Shown in pieces: positions 1 through 10,483 of a DNA stretch of 64,000 bases. A program made the translations under genes and the position numbers. Where the stretch lies: NCBI GenBank assembly GCA_024036415.1, contig JAMWET010002899.1, positions 465,001 to 529,000 of the forward strand. Direction: 5' to 3'. Position 1 is the stretch's first letter, and each line of letters begins with the position of its first letter. This stretch comes from Prochilodus magdalenae (lineage: Eukaryota > Chordata > Actinopteri > Characiformes > Prochilodontidae). The notes beneath the pieces are model-generated. The model saw only the letters and a list, made by a program, of their open reading frames with translations. It was not told the origin of the DNA and ran no database searches.

Positions 1-406
1 TTTATCAATGAAATCAGTTGGAGCAACCCGGAATAGCCAACGGTGGGCAATGGGCAAAACATGGGCAGCTGCAGAACTGTTCGCCCCTTTGTGATCTGGA
101 GTGTCCATAGATTGTTCTTACCTGAGAGCACGTCCCAGAGATGAAAGGCTTTCTACTTAAGAAGAGTCAGTGAATGAAGCCCAGTGTCTGTCATGCTTAT
201 GGAGGTGTCATGTAGCTCTCTGGCCGCAGCTCTACAGTCGAGTGTTACCCAATGTACTGTGTTCTAATCTGTTAGAGGAGAAGTTGCGACATTTATCGAA
301 TTGTCCCTTCTGTTCTTCATCCTTCTTACAGTCTGACCCCTTCTCTAACCTCTGCCTTCCTCTCCTCCCTCATCCCTTTTTTGCCCTTTCTCTTCTTTTT
401 TTGCAG
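1..406 (+). other. rsrc1 intron (3' part)
   Basis: This is intronic sequence leading into the first visible rsrc1 exon. It ends in a strong pyrimidine-rich tract (about 300-400) followed by TTGCAG at 401-406. I see no repeat, RNA gene or other coding exon in it. Confidence 0.7.
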
Positions 407-3400
407 AAGAGGCCTCTCTCGCCGAGCAGGTGAGGAGGATAAAGGACATCGAGGCCATCGAGAGCGACTCCTTTGTTCCTCAGGCTTTCAAATCATCCCG
501 GGACGCCACCAAGGTGCGCTTTTCTCTCCCTCCTTTTCTCGTCGTCTTCTCTTTCGTTCCCTTTTCATTTGCTTCACGTCTCCCCTCCTCATCGGTTTGA
601 TTCGATTTGCTCCTCGACGGCCCTCGATTCCGTTTGTCCGCAGACGGAATCGTTCCCATTCAGTGCCGTTTGCGGTCCGTCTGCTCGCGCACAAAAGCCA
701 GAGCGGGTCTGAAACAGCTGCACTGAACCCAGAGCTCCCACCCAGAGCTCACGTTCAACCTCCGAAATTAGATTAGTGACAAATGCTCGCTGATCCGCAC
801 AGACGGAGACAAAAGGAGGACGGCTGGAATGGGCCAGCGTGATAGATTACTGAAGCAGCTGAGCCACAGGGGCTGATTTCGGATCAGTGCAGGTGAAGTA
901 AGGGTTAGCCGAAAAATCTATTTGACACAGTACACATGTAGTAGTTCAGCCAAGTGTACTTGTTTAGTTTTAGCACTGGAGCTATGATGCTAATATAGCT
1001 GACACATTCTGTTTAAATAAACTCATGCAAAGATTAAATATGAATATAACAAAGTTTCAAATGCTAACACTTCATAAATAATTTGCATGATAATGAAATA
1101 GTGCTTTAAAGCTGCTGGGAACCTAAATCTGTCTTTTCTTTCTATTAGAGTTGATCTGGTTCCTCTCAGCCACAATATATACCCACCATAAAAACAATAG
1201 CTGCACCCAGAAGGAGGTGTGGGATTGAAGTGCTACAGGGAAGGAAGATAAGGGTCACCAGAATCAATAACTGATGATAAATCTAGACTGATATGGGGAA
1301 TATTTATTGAGCTACACATATAGAAGTAGTCTCACAGTATGGAGAGGTGTCTTTTGGTGTCCTGTGACCTGTCCCATACAACTTGAATATTCTCATTCCT
1401 ATTTTCATTCCTGTCGGTCGATTCCTTCAACTGTTTCTGCCGCTGATTGTACATGTAGAAAGTACAGGGGTTGGACAATGAAACTGAAACACCTGTCATT
1501 TTAGTGTGGGAGGTCTCATGGCTAAATTGGACCAGCCTGGTGGCCAATCTTCATTAATTGCACATTGCACCAGTAAGAGCAGAGTGTGAAGGTTCAGTTA
1601 GCAGGTAAGAGCACAGTTCTGCTCAAAATACTGCAATGCACACAGCATTATGGGTGACATATATGGAGGTTGGTCCTTCTTGGTGGTATGCTGACATTAC
1701 CCTGGATACCGTGGCTCTTGATACATTACAAAGACTTGCTGTCTTGGTCACAGATGCGCCAGCAAGACGTGCACCAACAGTCTGTCCTCTTTTGAACTCT
1801 GGTATGTCTCCCATAATGCTGTGTGCATTGCAGTATTGTGAGCAGAACTGTGCTCTTACCTGCTAACTGAACCTTCACACTCTGCTCTTACTGGTGCAAT
1901 GTGCAATTAATGAAGATTGGCCACCAGGCTGGTCCAATTTAGCCATGAGACCTCCCACACTAAAATGACAGGTGTTTCAGTTTCATTGTCCAACACCTGT
2001 ACATATGGTTAGGACCACTGACAGTCTCTAGACGTAGAGAACCTGTCTATTGTCTGTATGTAGTTAGTAAATGTATATTTTATCAATCAAGTAATGCCTG
2101 TTCAATGTACAGACTAGCGATTCTGGAATTTCTCTGTTTTGATGTTATTTAATATCGTCGCTGTCCAAAGAAAAACATGTATCTCCAAAATGGCAACTTT
2201 AGAGGAGAGGCCAAAAACCTCATTCAATTTTAATGTAAGTCAGTGGAACCAGACGTCTTCCCAAGCAGTTTTGGGCCATTTCTGTTGGTCCATTCATCAT
2301 GATATTCTCACTTAGTGTAAACAGCAGCTGATGTGTTCAAATGATGCGTAAAAGTCAAAATGGACAAAACCGGAGATACATGTTTTTCATTGGACAGCGA
2401 CGATATATTTAAGGCAGTCTTTCCTAGTTTTGATAAATGCTTTGTTTGTTTGTTTGTTTGTTTGTTTTGTGTTTGTAAAGCATCCATGGGTATGTGAAAG
2501 GCGCTATAGAAGTGTAACCCATTATTATTATTATTGTTATTATTATTATTACAGTTGTAGTGTGCTTATATTAATGTGGACTAATTCATAGAGCTGACCA
2601 AGATCACACTTTACCTGAAGTCTGTAGGGAGAGCTCATGAGCGGTCATTGCTTGCTCAGTACAGTTATAAAACTATTTTGAAAGTCATGAGGAATATCTG
2701 AGATATGTTAGAGTTTAGGCATCAAATGAATGATCACAATATTTATGACTAGGCTTTATGATGCTGTTATAATGCATTATGTCACTCTGTCCTATGAATC
2801 CTTATATAGAGGGGTTGTAACAGTATATGTGTATGGTTCTGATCATTTATGTAGGCTTATGTCAAGTATTATTAAGCATTGTGAAGGCTTTATAGATCTT
2901 AATGATGCACTTACAATGCATTATGGGGGCCAAATTCATAGACAGTGTTACTGAACTCTGATGATGAACACTGAGGTAACTGCTAATAGCACATGTAGCT
3001 GGACAGGAGTTCCAAAGACACTTCCGCATGCAATAGGCAGGTTCTTTCAGCACAGGAATTTGGGGAAAACTTTAATTTTTTTTAAATGGTACGACTTTTA
3101 CAAATATTACATATTATATATACATTAGTTTGCTCTGATCTGAGATCTGTGCATGTGGGGTAGACAGCATTCAGCAGCCATCACGGTCAGCGCAGGCCTC
3201 AGGCACAAGGTGAGTGAAGGTGAACGGGACAAGGCCTGTACATCGAGCAGCATGATCTGTCACTGGGCAGACACTGCCATCATGTGGCACAGCATCAAAC
3301 TGCATGCAGCTGTTTGCTGAATCAGATTCAGGTTTACATGCCATGTAAAAAATGCCCAGGGGACTCGTCTTGGTGCCCCGGTGGGCATTGATTACTGTGG

Positions 3401-6400
3401 GTTACTATAAGACTTCTGGAATATTATTGGAGGAAAACCACTCCAGGTTATTGAGGATGTGCATGCGGTTTAAATGTGCTGTCCCGCCTTTCTCAGGTAA
3501 CTGAACCTGTGGAGCCGAAGAAAGAGCCAGAGTCTGCTGACACATCCACTGCGAGTGATGATGTCATCTCTTTTCCCACTGCTATCAAGTACAACGATAG
3601 TGACGCGCTCGCCCACCACAGTGTAAGTGTTTATGTTTGTGTTCAGTGCTTAACTGACTAACTCTATATTTAGCTAATGCAGCTTCAGTCAAAAGTTTGG
3701 ACATACATGCTCCTAGATAAGCTTTAATCACTTTTACTGCTTTCCTTTATATTTGTGGGGGATAAATAGCCACCACAACTTTACAAACACCCAAATGAGA
3801 TCAAATATCAAAGCAGTGTTCACCAAAATGAAATATTTACTATGTCATATTGTACATTTGATGAATAATTTGATGAATAATACCTTTCTGTGTTCTCGCA
3901 GAGGGAGAACCACTGGGAAAACCATGTTAGTGGTCATTTAAATTGGAGCAGTACTGTACAAAAGTTTTAGGCATCTTAGAAAAATATTTTCTATTTAAAC
4001 AAGCCATTAAAATGGTCAGTAAGTGTTTATTTACTCAGTAAAACATTAATATTATAATAAATAGAGCAGATAAATATGATAAGTAGTGATTCTATCCATC
4101 TGATGTTCTGCCACATTTCTCCTGATGGATGGATGGATGGATAGACAGACAGATAGACAGAAACATAGAGACATATGTGGGTAGACACATAGCTAGATAG
4201 ATGGATGGAACGGAAACAGACAGAGATGAATGGATGGAGGGATGGACAAACAAATGGACGGATAGGTAGGAGGTAGGTGGGTAGATAGATACAGTGGGGT
4301 GCAAAAATTTGGGCAGCGTTGTTAATTTCCTGATTTACCTTTATAAAACATTGATTGTTTGGATAAAAAAATTATGTTAAATATATCATATAGGGGACAA
4401 ACACAGTGATATTTGAGAAGTGAAATGAAGTTTATATGATTTACAGAAAGTTTGTATAATTGGTTAAACAAAAGTAGGCAGGCACTGTTGTCATTTTATT
4501 GATTTCAAAACCTTTAGAACTAATTACTGGAACTCAAATTTGGTTTGGTAAGTTCAGTGACCCTTGACCTCCATACACAGGTGACTCCAATTATGAGAAA
4601 GGGTATTTAAGGGGGGCAATTGTAAGTTTTTCTCCTCTTTGCATCTTTTCTGAAGAGTCGCAGCATGGGAGTCTCAAAACAACTTTCAAATGACCTGAAA
4701 ACAAAGATTGTTCCCCGTCATGGTTTAGGGGAAGGATACAGAAAGCTATCTCAGAGATTTCAGCTTTCAGTCTCCACTGTGAGAAAATGGAAGACCACAG
4801 GCACAGTTCAAGTTAAGGCTTGAAGTGGCAGACCAAGAATAATCTGGAATAAACAGAAGCGAAGGATGTTGAGAACAGTCAGAGTCAACCCACAGACCAG
4901 CACCAAAGACCTACAACATGATCTTGCTGCTGATGGAGTCACTGTGCATCGTTCAACTATTCGGCGCACTTTACACAAGGAGATGCTGTATGGCAGAGTG
5001 ATGCAGAGGAAGCCTTTTCTCCGCCCACATCACAAACAGAGCCGCTTGAGCTACGCTAAAGCACATTTGGACAAGCCAGCTTCATTTTGGAATAAGGTGC
5101 TGTGTTATTTGGGCATAACAAGGGCCGTTATGCATGGAGGAAAAAGAAAACAGCACTCCAAGAAAAACACCTGCTACCTACAGTAAAATTTGGTGGTGGT
5201 TCCATCATGCTGTGGGGCTGTGTGGCCAGTACAGGGCCTGGGAATCTTGTTAAAGTTGAGGGACGCATGGATTCCAATCAATATCAGCAGATTCTGGAGA
5301 TGTCCAGGAATCAGTGACAAAGCTGAAGCTGCGCCAGGGCTGGATCTTCCAACAAGACAACGACCCTAAACACTGCTCAAAATCTACTAATGCATTCATG
5401 CAGAGGAACAAGTACAACGTTCTGGAATGGCCATCTCAGTCCCCAGACCTGAATATTATTGAAAATTTGTGTCACTTAAAGAGAGCTGTTCATGCTCGGA
5501 AACCATCAAACCTGAATGAACTAGAGATGTTTTGTAAAGAAGAATGGTCTAAAATACCTTCAGCCACAATCCAGATTCTCATTAGAAGCTATAGGAAGCG
5601 TTTAAAGGCTGTTATTTCTGCAAAAGGAGGATCTACTAAATATTGAGTTAAGGTTTTTTTTTTGGTGCCCAAATTTATGCACCTGCCTAATTTTGTTTAG
5701 ACAGTTGTTGCACACTTTCTGTAAATAATATAAACTTCTTTTCACCTATCAAATATCACTGTGTTTGTCCCCTATATGATATATTTAACAGAATTTTTGT
5801 ATCCAAACAATCAATGCTTTATAAAGGTAAATCAGGAAAATTAACAACGCTGCCCAAACTTTCGCACCCCAGTGTAGCTAGATGATAGATAGATAGATAG
5901 ATTGATTGATTGATTGATTGATTGATTTTGGGCCATTTCTATTGGACCTTTCATTTGCATTCATCTGTTCAGTTTAAAGGGCAGCTGTTGAAAAATTAGT
6001 AGCGACTATATTAACTTCCTAGCAGTTCATACTGTAAACCTAGTCCTCTTGAACACAGCACTATTTTTCCCTCGTTGTTTGTACTCGTCTTTTCTTTGTG
6101 AGGCCTTCACGTTCTGACGGGTCCCTCCTCGCTCCCTGGCTATAATACGGGCGGACAGAAAATTCCCGCGAAAGATCTCGGCGTCTCGGTGGCGCCGCAA
6201 ACTGGGTTATGCGTGACGGATGCAGATGAGCAGAGCCGAGCTGATCTATGGCAGCAATATGCCCAAGGCGCGGGAGCCCCCATCGGCAGTAATGATTCAA
6301 TCATTTAGCCCGCCACCGCCGCTTTACTGTATCTACTGTAATTTCAACCTCGTTAGCCGCGCCGCCACGTTAGTGCGGAGGCAGTGTTGGCGCGTGTGTC

Positions 6401-9019
6401 GTGGTAGCTCCTACACGCACATAACACAGGAGGAAGCGGGCGACATGCGTCCAGAGGACATTACCGGGCGTGCATGCATGTGTCGGACGTGGGCTCCAAT
6501 GACAAAGTGGAGGCCCTACGGCGAACGCTACCGGCAGGCTTTAACTCGACATAAATGATACACTTAGCTCCTCTCCCGGAGCCGCCGCACGCACACACAT
6601 ATGGATGGGAGCGATCAGTCTTTTCCCAGGCGCAGATTTGATTTCACGCCTTTCGTGTTGTTTGGATGAAAGTAAAGACTGATGAGCGACGGCGAAGAGT
6701 CTCCAACTTCCAAACTTAAGGAACTCATAAGCCCAACTAATGTGGGAATCACTCAAATCCCTGCGTTCACGCTGACACCCGAATCACTCTTATGCATTAC
6801 GCTGTCATATGCGCTTATGATACAGAGCCGTTTACCCCCTCTCTCCCTCCTCTCGTTCCAAATCGAATCAAAAACCCAGCCAGCGTCTCGTATTAAGCCA
6901 ACTCAGACAATTAGAGACCAGCACTGGCTCGCATTAGGAAACGATACGAAACATTTGTTTTAATGGGTTACTTCTGATCCGTGCCGTCTGTGATGCCATT
7001 AAGCGGATCCTGGCCAAAACACAGACGTAAGTGGATTAGGAGTGATGTCGACGTTAGGAAGAGCGCATGCGGGGAATTCAAATTTCAATTACACCGCTGC
7101 CCCGCTTGAATATGAATAGACAATCTGAACGCAAGCCAAGCTTAGTTGAATGGGCCTAATGAACAATTTGGCATTTGCTCAAAGGCAGACGATTATCTGC
7201 CCCGGTGAAAATTGGTCTTTGGCTACTTCATATAGACACATACACCCAGAGTGTACAAGTGGACGTTAGGACCGTACAGAATTATCACTAAGTCAGCAAA
7301 CACTTGGAAATGACAAGTTGGCACCTACTGTAGTCGGGGTGGGAATGCTTAAAGGGCCCATATGGAGGGGCAGTGCTGTTTTTGGTAGAGTTTGATGAGA
7401 TCACTGTTGAACGTATCACTCACTCTTGAGTCCATACCTCATATCCTAATCTGCAGAAACAGTGTTGAATTCACTGTTGTTGTGATGTCACAGGAAACTG
7501 TCACCTGTACAGATATCCACCCATACAGGGTATACACATGACATCACAGTTAATAGGAGTCACTGCAGCCACACCAACTGAGTGGCAGTGCTAGCGCTCG
7601 GGGGGCATGTCGTGAAAACACTAGATAGAGCTTCTGTGCGCATGACTGTACAACTAAATACAGCAGGAATTCTGAGGGACCTGAAGTCAGGTTTCTGTTC
7701 AGCTTCTTGTTCCTGATTCAATGTAAATGGTGCGGCAGCTCTTGCCTGAGGAACTAGAACGGGGGAATTTGAACAAGAAGCCGGCAATTAGAAAGGAACT
7801 GGATCGCTGTCGTTTGCAGACACACCTGGGGGTTTAGACAGTGTTAGCTCACCAAAGCAAACCCAGTGTTCCTTATAACGAGGAACTTCACAAATCAAGT
7901 TTAGACGGTTAGACAGTTAACTCTGTAGACCAAAAGTATTCATATTTTACTGAGAAGTCCAGCTGCCTATAATTTGAGCGTATCGTCACTGTCCAAAGAA
8001 TAAAGTCTGGTTCCATTGACTCACATTACAGCAGAAACAAGTTTTTGGCGTCTGCTGTAAAGTTGGCGTTTTGGAGAGACGTGTTTTTCATGGATGGCGA
8101 TGATATAAACCTTTGTTTTTAGTCCCGGGTTTCAGTGTTTACCCTAATTAACGCCGCCTTGTTGCTGAAAGTTTTTCCACCCAGTCGAACTGAGAAGTTG
8201 AGGTGTACGCTATGTTCAGCCTTCAGCAGTTCAGGCCCACCCATTCACACTGAAGTTAGACAGAGTGGTTCAGTCCAGGCGGCTTGTTTACCACGAAGAG
8301 ATAAAGAGGGAGACCGGAGGTGGTAGTGCTTTAATGAATTCTGACTGTTTTTAGTCTATAAAATGACAAAAATGGTTTAGAAGTGGATCTTAACCAGAAA
8401 AAATAAATAATGCGAGAAACGTGTAGGATATGAACCCTTTAATGCTGATATATGTAAATGAGCTCTCTTCTGATTGGCCTGTATTGTTCCTCCAGGCGGA
8501 ACAACATTAGCTCAGACTGAAACACCTTCATAATGTCACTGTGAATGTTCAGAGCTGAACTGCTGTATTAATGTTACAAGTGGAGCAAGCAAATACAAGA
8601 AATGGGCACAAAGTGGGATGAAGGGCTGTTAATGGATATATATACAAATTAAATTAATTCCCAATTAACTTAATAACTAAAAATTAACTTATTCAGTTTT
8701 TATGATGTAAGATCTAAAATGCCATTTGCTGAATAGTTTGTGATTTTTAAAGGTACAGCTGCATGTACAATAACAAACCGAACCTTTTATTAGTATGTCC
8801 ATGTGAACTGTCCAGAATACAAATGTAGTGCACCACCTGGTGGATGCAGGGAAGGCTGCAGCTGCTGAGAAGCAGAGCAGGAGACAGAGTGACGTATCCC
8901 ATTGACAGTCTCTGGTTCTCTTGCAGTTGTTCCTGGATAAAGAAGAAGCAGAGAAGTTGTGGCTGAAGCGACTGCTGTCTCTGCGGCAGGAGAGGCTGAT
9001 GGGGAGTCCGGTGCCCTGA
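407..9019 (+). CDS. rsrc1: rsrc1, last three coding exons (arginine/serine-rich coiled-coil protein 1)
   Basis: Three exons encode the C-terminal 107 residues: 407-513, 3497-3622 and 8927-9019, with stop TGA at 9017-9019. Each is flanked by AG and GT, and after the first two bases of exon 407-513 (which complete a codon begun upstream) the frame is 0 throughout. Visible pieces include [20 protein letters not shown], then [17 protein letters not shown], then a final exon ending [16 protein letters not shown]. These match the conserved C-terminus of RSRC1, a nuclear RS-domain protein linked to pre-mRNA splicing and 3' splice-site selection. The RS-rich N-terminal half and the promoter lie before position 1. 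The intron at 3623-8926 is large, repeat-laden and also holds a repeat-poor block at 6060-7340. Family assignment is firm. No frameshift or stop is seen. Confidence 0.93.
514..1189 (+). other. rsrc1 intron, start
   Basis: This intronic stretch follows the donor at 514. The part at about 560-900 is free of the repeat families seen elsewhere and is CpG-containing, so it may be weakly constrained, but nothing specific can be named. No coding exon is seen. Confidence 0.5.
1190..1345 (-). mobile_element. Tc1-like element fragment, right end, inverted
   Basis: This is the inverted right end of the family seen in full at 14205-14919. It shares the terminal ATAGCTGCACCCAGAAGGA and, read on the minus strand, about 150 bp matching 14770-14919. 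No transposase coding is retained. Confidence 0.65.
1465..1999. mobile_element. Fold-back derivative of a deleted Tc1-like element
   Basis: The element begins CAGGGGTTGGACAATGAAAC and ends with its inverted match, flanked by TA on both sides (1463-1464, 2000-2001), the Tc1/mariner target. Unlike the copies at 25572, 37588 and 61622, both halves here derive from the same left end. About 1465-1670 and 1795-1999 are inverted copies reaching past the helix-turn-helix start, so the unit can fold into a long hairpin. The middle carries the N-terminal transposase remnant on the minus strand (residues like [20 protein letters not shown]). It is non-coding as it stands and lies in an rsrc1 intron. Confidence 0.85.
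2152..2406. repeat. Palindromic-ended DNA repeat (ATATCGTC family), copy 1
   Basis: About 255 bp bounded by ATATCGTCGCTGTCCAAAG and its inverse GGACAGCGACGATAT. Inverted ends run about 35 bp and there is no coding capacity, as in a miniature inverted-repeat element. The same family recurs at 7981, 10244, 53461 and 57443. Confidence 0.8.
2441..2552. repeat. TTTG run and LINE/SINE-type tail ending in ATT repeats
   Basis: A (TTTG)n tract is followed by a short segment reading GAAAGGCGCTATAGAAGTG and then (ATT)n. This is the style of 3' tail left by L2-like retroelements in fish. A similar tail ending in (ATT)n is at about 10690-10755. No body of the element is retained. Confidence 0.5.
2553..3496 (+). 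other. rsrc1 intron, no recognised feature
   Basis: AT-rich intronic sequence ends in the acceptor TCTCAG at 3491-3496. Short open frames here show no family resemblance. Confidence 0.5.
4122..4290. repeat. Imperfect GATG/GATA tetranucleotide tract
   Basis: A run of GATG, GATA and GACA-type units occupies roughly 170 bp. The Tc1-like element at 4292 begins directly at its edge, and GATA then TTGA units resume at 5881-5927 on the far side, so the transposon probably inserted into this tract. Confidence 0.8.
4292..5874 (+). mobile_element. Tc1-like transposon, nearly full length, inactivated
   Basis: A 1,583-bp element is flanked by TA (4290-4291 and 5875-5876). Its inverted terminal repeats begin CAGTGGGGTGCAAAAATTTG on the left and CACTGGGGTGCGAAAG on the right (read inward) and extend about 180 bp. 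It contains one transposase gene in the plus direction, broken as described at 4665-5646. Element length, TA target and TIR plan fit Tc1/mariner. It sits in the rsrc1 intron within tetranucleotide repeats. Confidence 0.92.
4665..5646 (+). pseudogene. Tc1-type transposase pseudogene
   Basis: The frame opens at ATG 4665 with a helix-turn-helix region ([15 protein letters not shown]) and is soon broken by a TGA at about 4820. It continues through 4866-5100 with the second DNA-binding subdomain, then changes frame. The segment around 5090-5110 jumps from FWNKVL to a [13 protein letters not shown] motif, so the stretch that normally carries the first catalytic aspartate (a WSDET-type motif) is missing. 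A frame with [12 protein letters not shown] follows. A further shift leads to 5314-5646, which has QQDNDPKH (second Asp) and PDLNIIENL (third acidic residue, DD34E type). With one catalytic residue gone and several breaks, it cannot be an active enzyme. Confidence 0.9.
5881..5990. repeat. GATA/TTGA microsatellite and ATATCGTC-family fragment
   Basis: GATA units pass into (TTGA)n at about 5884-5927. A short piece then resembles the interior of the palindromic repeat at 2152-2406 (GGGCCATTTCTATTGGACC). Both inverted ends of that repeat are missing here. Confidence 0.6.
6060..7340. promoter_or_regulatory. Repeat-poor candidate conserved non-coding block in rsrc1 intron
   Basis: About 1.2 kb stands out from its repeat-rich surroundings. 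It has no copy of any local repeat family, retains CpGs, and is dense in composed sequence around 6840-7230 with TAAT/ATTA cores and pieces such as TTAGTTGAATGGGCC. No convincing exon is visible, as its open frames lack splice sites and family resemblance. In other vertebrates RSRC1 introns hold limb and heart enhancers for the neighbouring SHOX2, so a similar role is plausible. That role is inference and no alignment was possible. Confidence 0.4.
7697..7790. repeat. Hairpin repeat (AAGAAGCCGGC family)
   Basis: An arm CAGCTTCTTGTTCC faces GAACAAGAAGCCGGC across about 50 bp, giving a small stem-loop. It is one of at least seven related pieces in the window. The best copies are at 17165 and 17405. 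Confidence 0.65.
7981..8106. repeat. ATATCGTC-family palindromic repeat, internally deleted copy
   Basis: Both ends are kept (TATCGTCACTGTCCAAAG and a GGCGATGATAT-like end) but the middle is shortened, giving about 126 bp compared with about 250 bp for full copies. Confidence 0.7.
8107..8926 (+). other. rsrc1 last intron, 3' part
   Basis: Intronic sequence with no recognised feature. It ends in TTCTCTTGCAG at the last exon. Confidence 0.5.
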
Positions 9020-9639
9020 ACTCCACTGCCCAAAGGCGTTCAGCTTTTTTTCTTTTACCCACATAGCAGGTTGTCTGAAGTAGCTCATTACGAGTTCACT
9101 GATTAGAAGCCATGTGTGTTGGAATTGAAGGGTGAGATGAGTGATATTTTGGTTTTCCATGAGGGGTTTTTCTGTGCCCATGTGATGCTAAAGTCATGAT
9201 GTTGATGTTTCTATTGATGATTGGTGGTTAAATTACCAAAAACATGTTTTTGAGTTTCCGTATGACCGTGATGTTCACCTCCTCTGTGCATTTATTTGAA
9301 TTATCGTCCACCAGCAAAGACATATTTACAATATACAGAATGATTGAGATTATCAGATTTACTTTTCATTCTGACCTTAATGCAAGAGGCCAATCAAGGG
9401 CATTTATAATGTGCTTTAAACGTCATGTGACCATTGGTGAGCCAATCAGGATTCTGGTAGGGTCTGGTCTGTTTTTTTTTTTTTTTAAATCATTCATTTT
9501 CTGATCTGATACATGGACACACCTCTCTAACATGACAGGGGACAAAATAGTAAGTTTGAAAATCCAATGTTTTACCTTTTTAATGTTTAGTTTATTGTCA
9601 CTACACAGTGAAACATGTTGTGGTATTTTAGTAAATAAT

Positions 9640-9645
9640 AATAAA
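9640..9645 (+). terminator. Candidate rsrc1 poly(A) signal
   Basis: AATAAA lies about 620 bp after the rsrc1 stop. A second AATAAA is at 9716-9721. Either could serve. The choice needs transcript ends. Confidence 0.45.
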
Positions 9646-10243
9646 CAACAAATTCATGATTGTTTCTTGTGATACGATTTAAAGCATGTTTATTCTTTTG
9701 TTTGACTCTTTCAAGAATAAAACCCCTCTTTTCTGAAAGTAATCAATCAGATGTGGTCAAGGTGAAATTACCAGCAGTCACCGAACAGAGTGGGGCTTCA
9801 TGGTCAGCAGTAGAGCCTGTGCTGCGAAGCGCAGGCCTTTGCAGGCCTTGGTCCAGCGTCCAGCCTTGAGCTCTATTTTTGGTCTGCGTAGAAGGACCTT
9901 CTGTAGCCTGGGTCTATTTGTGGACGCGTCCCCGTCTGGACATGCCGAGGTGAAGTCTGTAAAGCATTGAGGTGCCTGTTAATGATTACTAATGGATCTT
10001 CCAGAGAGTTTGTGTCGCTGCGGGGGGTGTGTGGGTGTGTGTTCATATAGTACTGTTCAAATGTCAGAGTGCACCCTTCATCTGTATCATTACCTGTCAG
10101 AACAGCCATTAAAGATTCATTTCCAGTGTCAGCAGAAAACATATAACAGGAAATTAGAACTATAACAGGAGTCCTCAACAACTAATAACCTTTATTTACC
10201 TTTACAGCTTCTATTCTTTTCAGCAGAATCACTTTCAGTTTTG

Positions 10244-10483
10244 TATCGCGTCGCTGTCCAAAGAAAAACAGCTATCTCCAAAATGGCAACTTTACAGGAG
10301 AGGTCAAAAACCTCATTTAATTTGAATGAAGGTCGGTGGAACCGAACATCTTTTTTGGGCCATTTGTGTTGGAAATTGAAATTCCCACACGGTATAAACA
10401 GCAGCTCATGGGATCAAATGAGACATAAAAGTTAAAATCAACAAAAATGAAGATACATGTTTTTCTTTGGACAGCGACGATAT
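10244..10483. repeat. ATATCGTC-family palindromic repeat, copy
   Basis: About 240 bp starts TATCGCGTCGCTGTCCAAAG and ends GGACAGCGACGATAT. The interior is homologous to 2152-2406. Confidence 0.8.

Noticed and set aside
9873..10181. Minus-strand 102-codon frame
   Set aside because: It crosses into the rsrc1 3'UTR and intergenic sequence without splice sites or known motifs.
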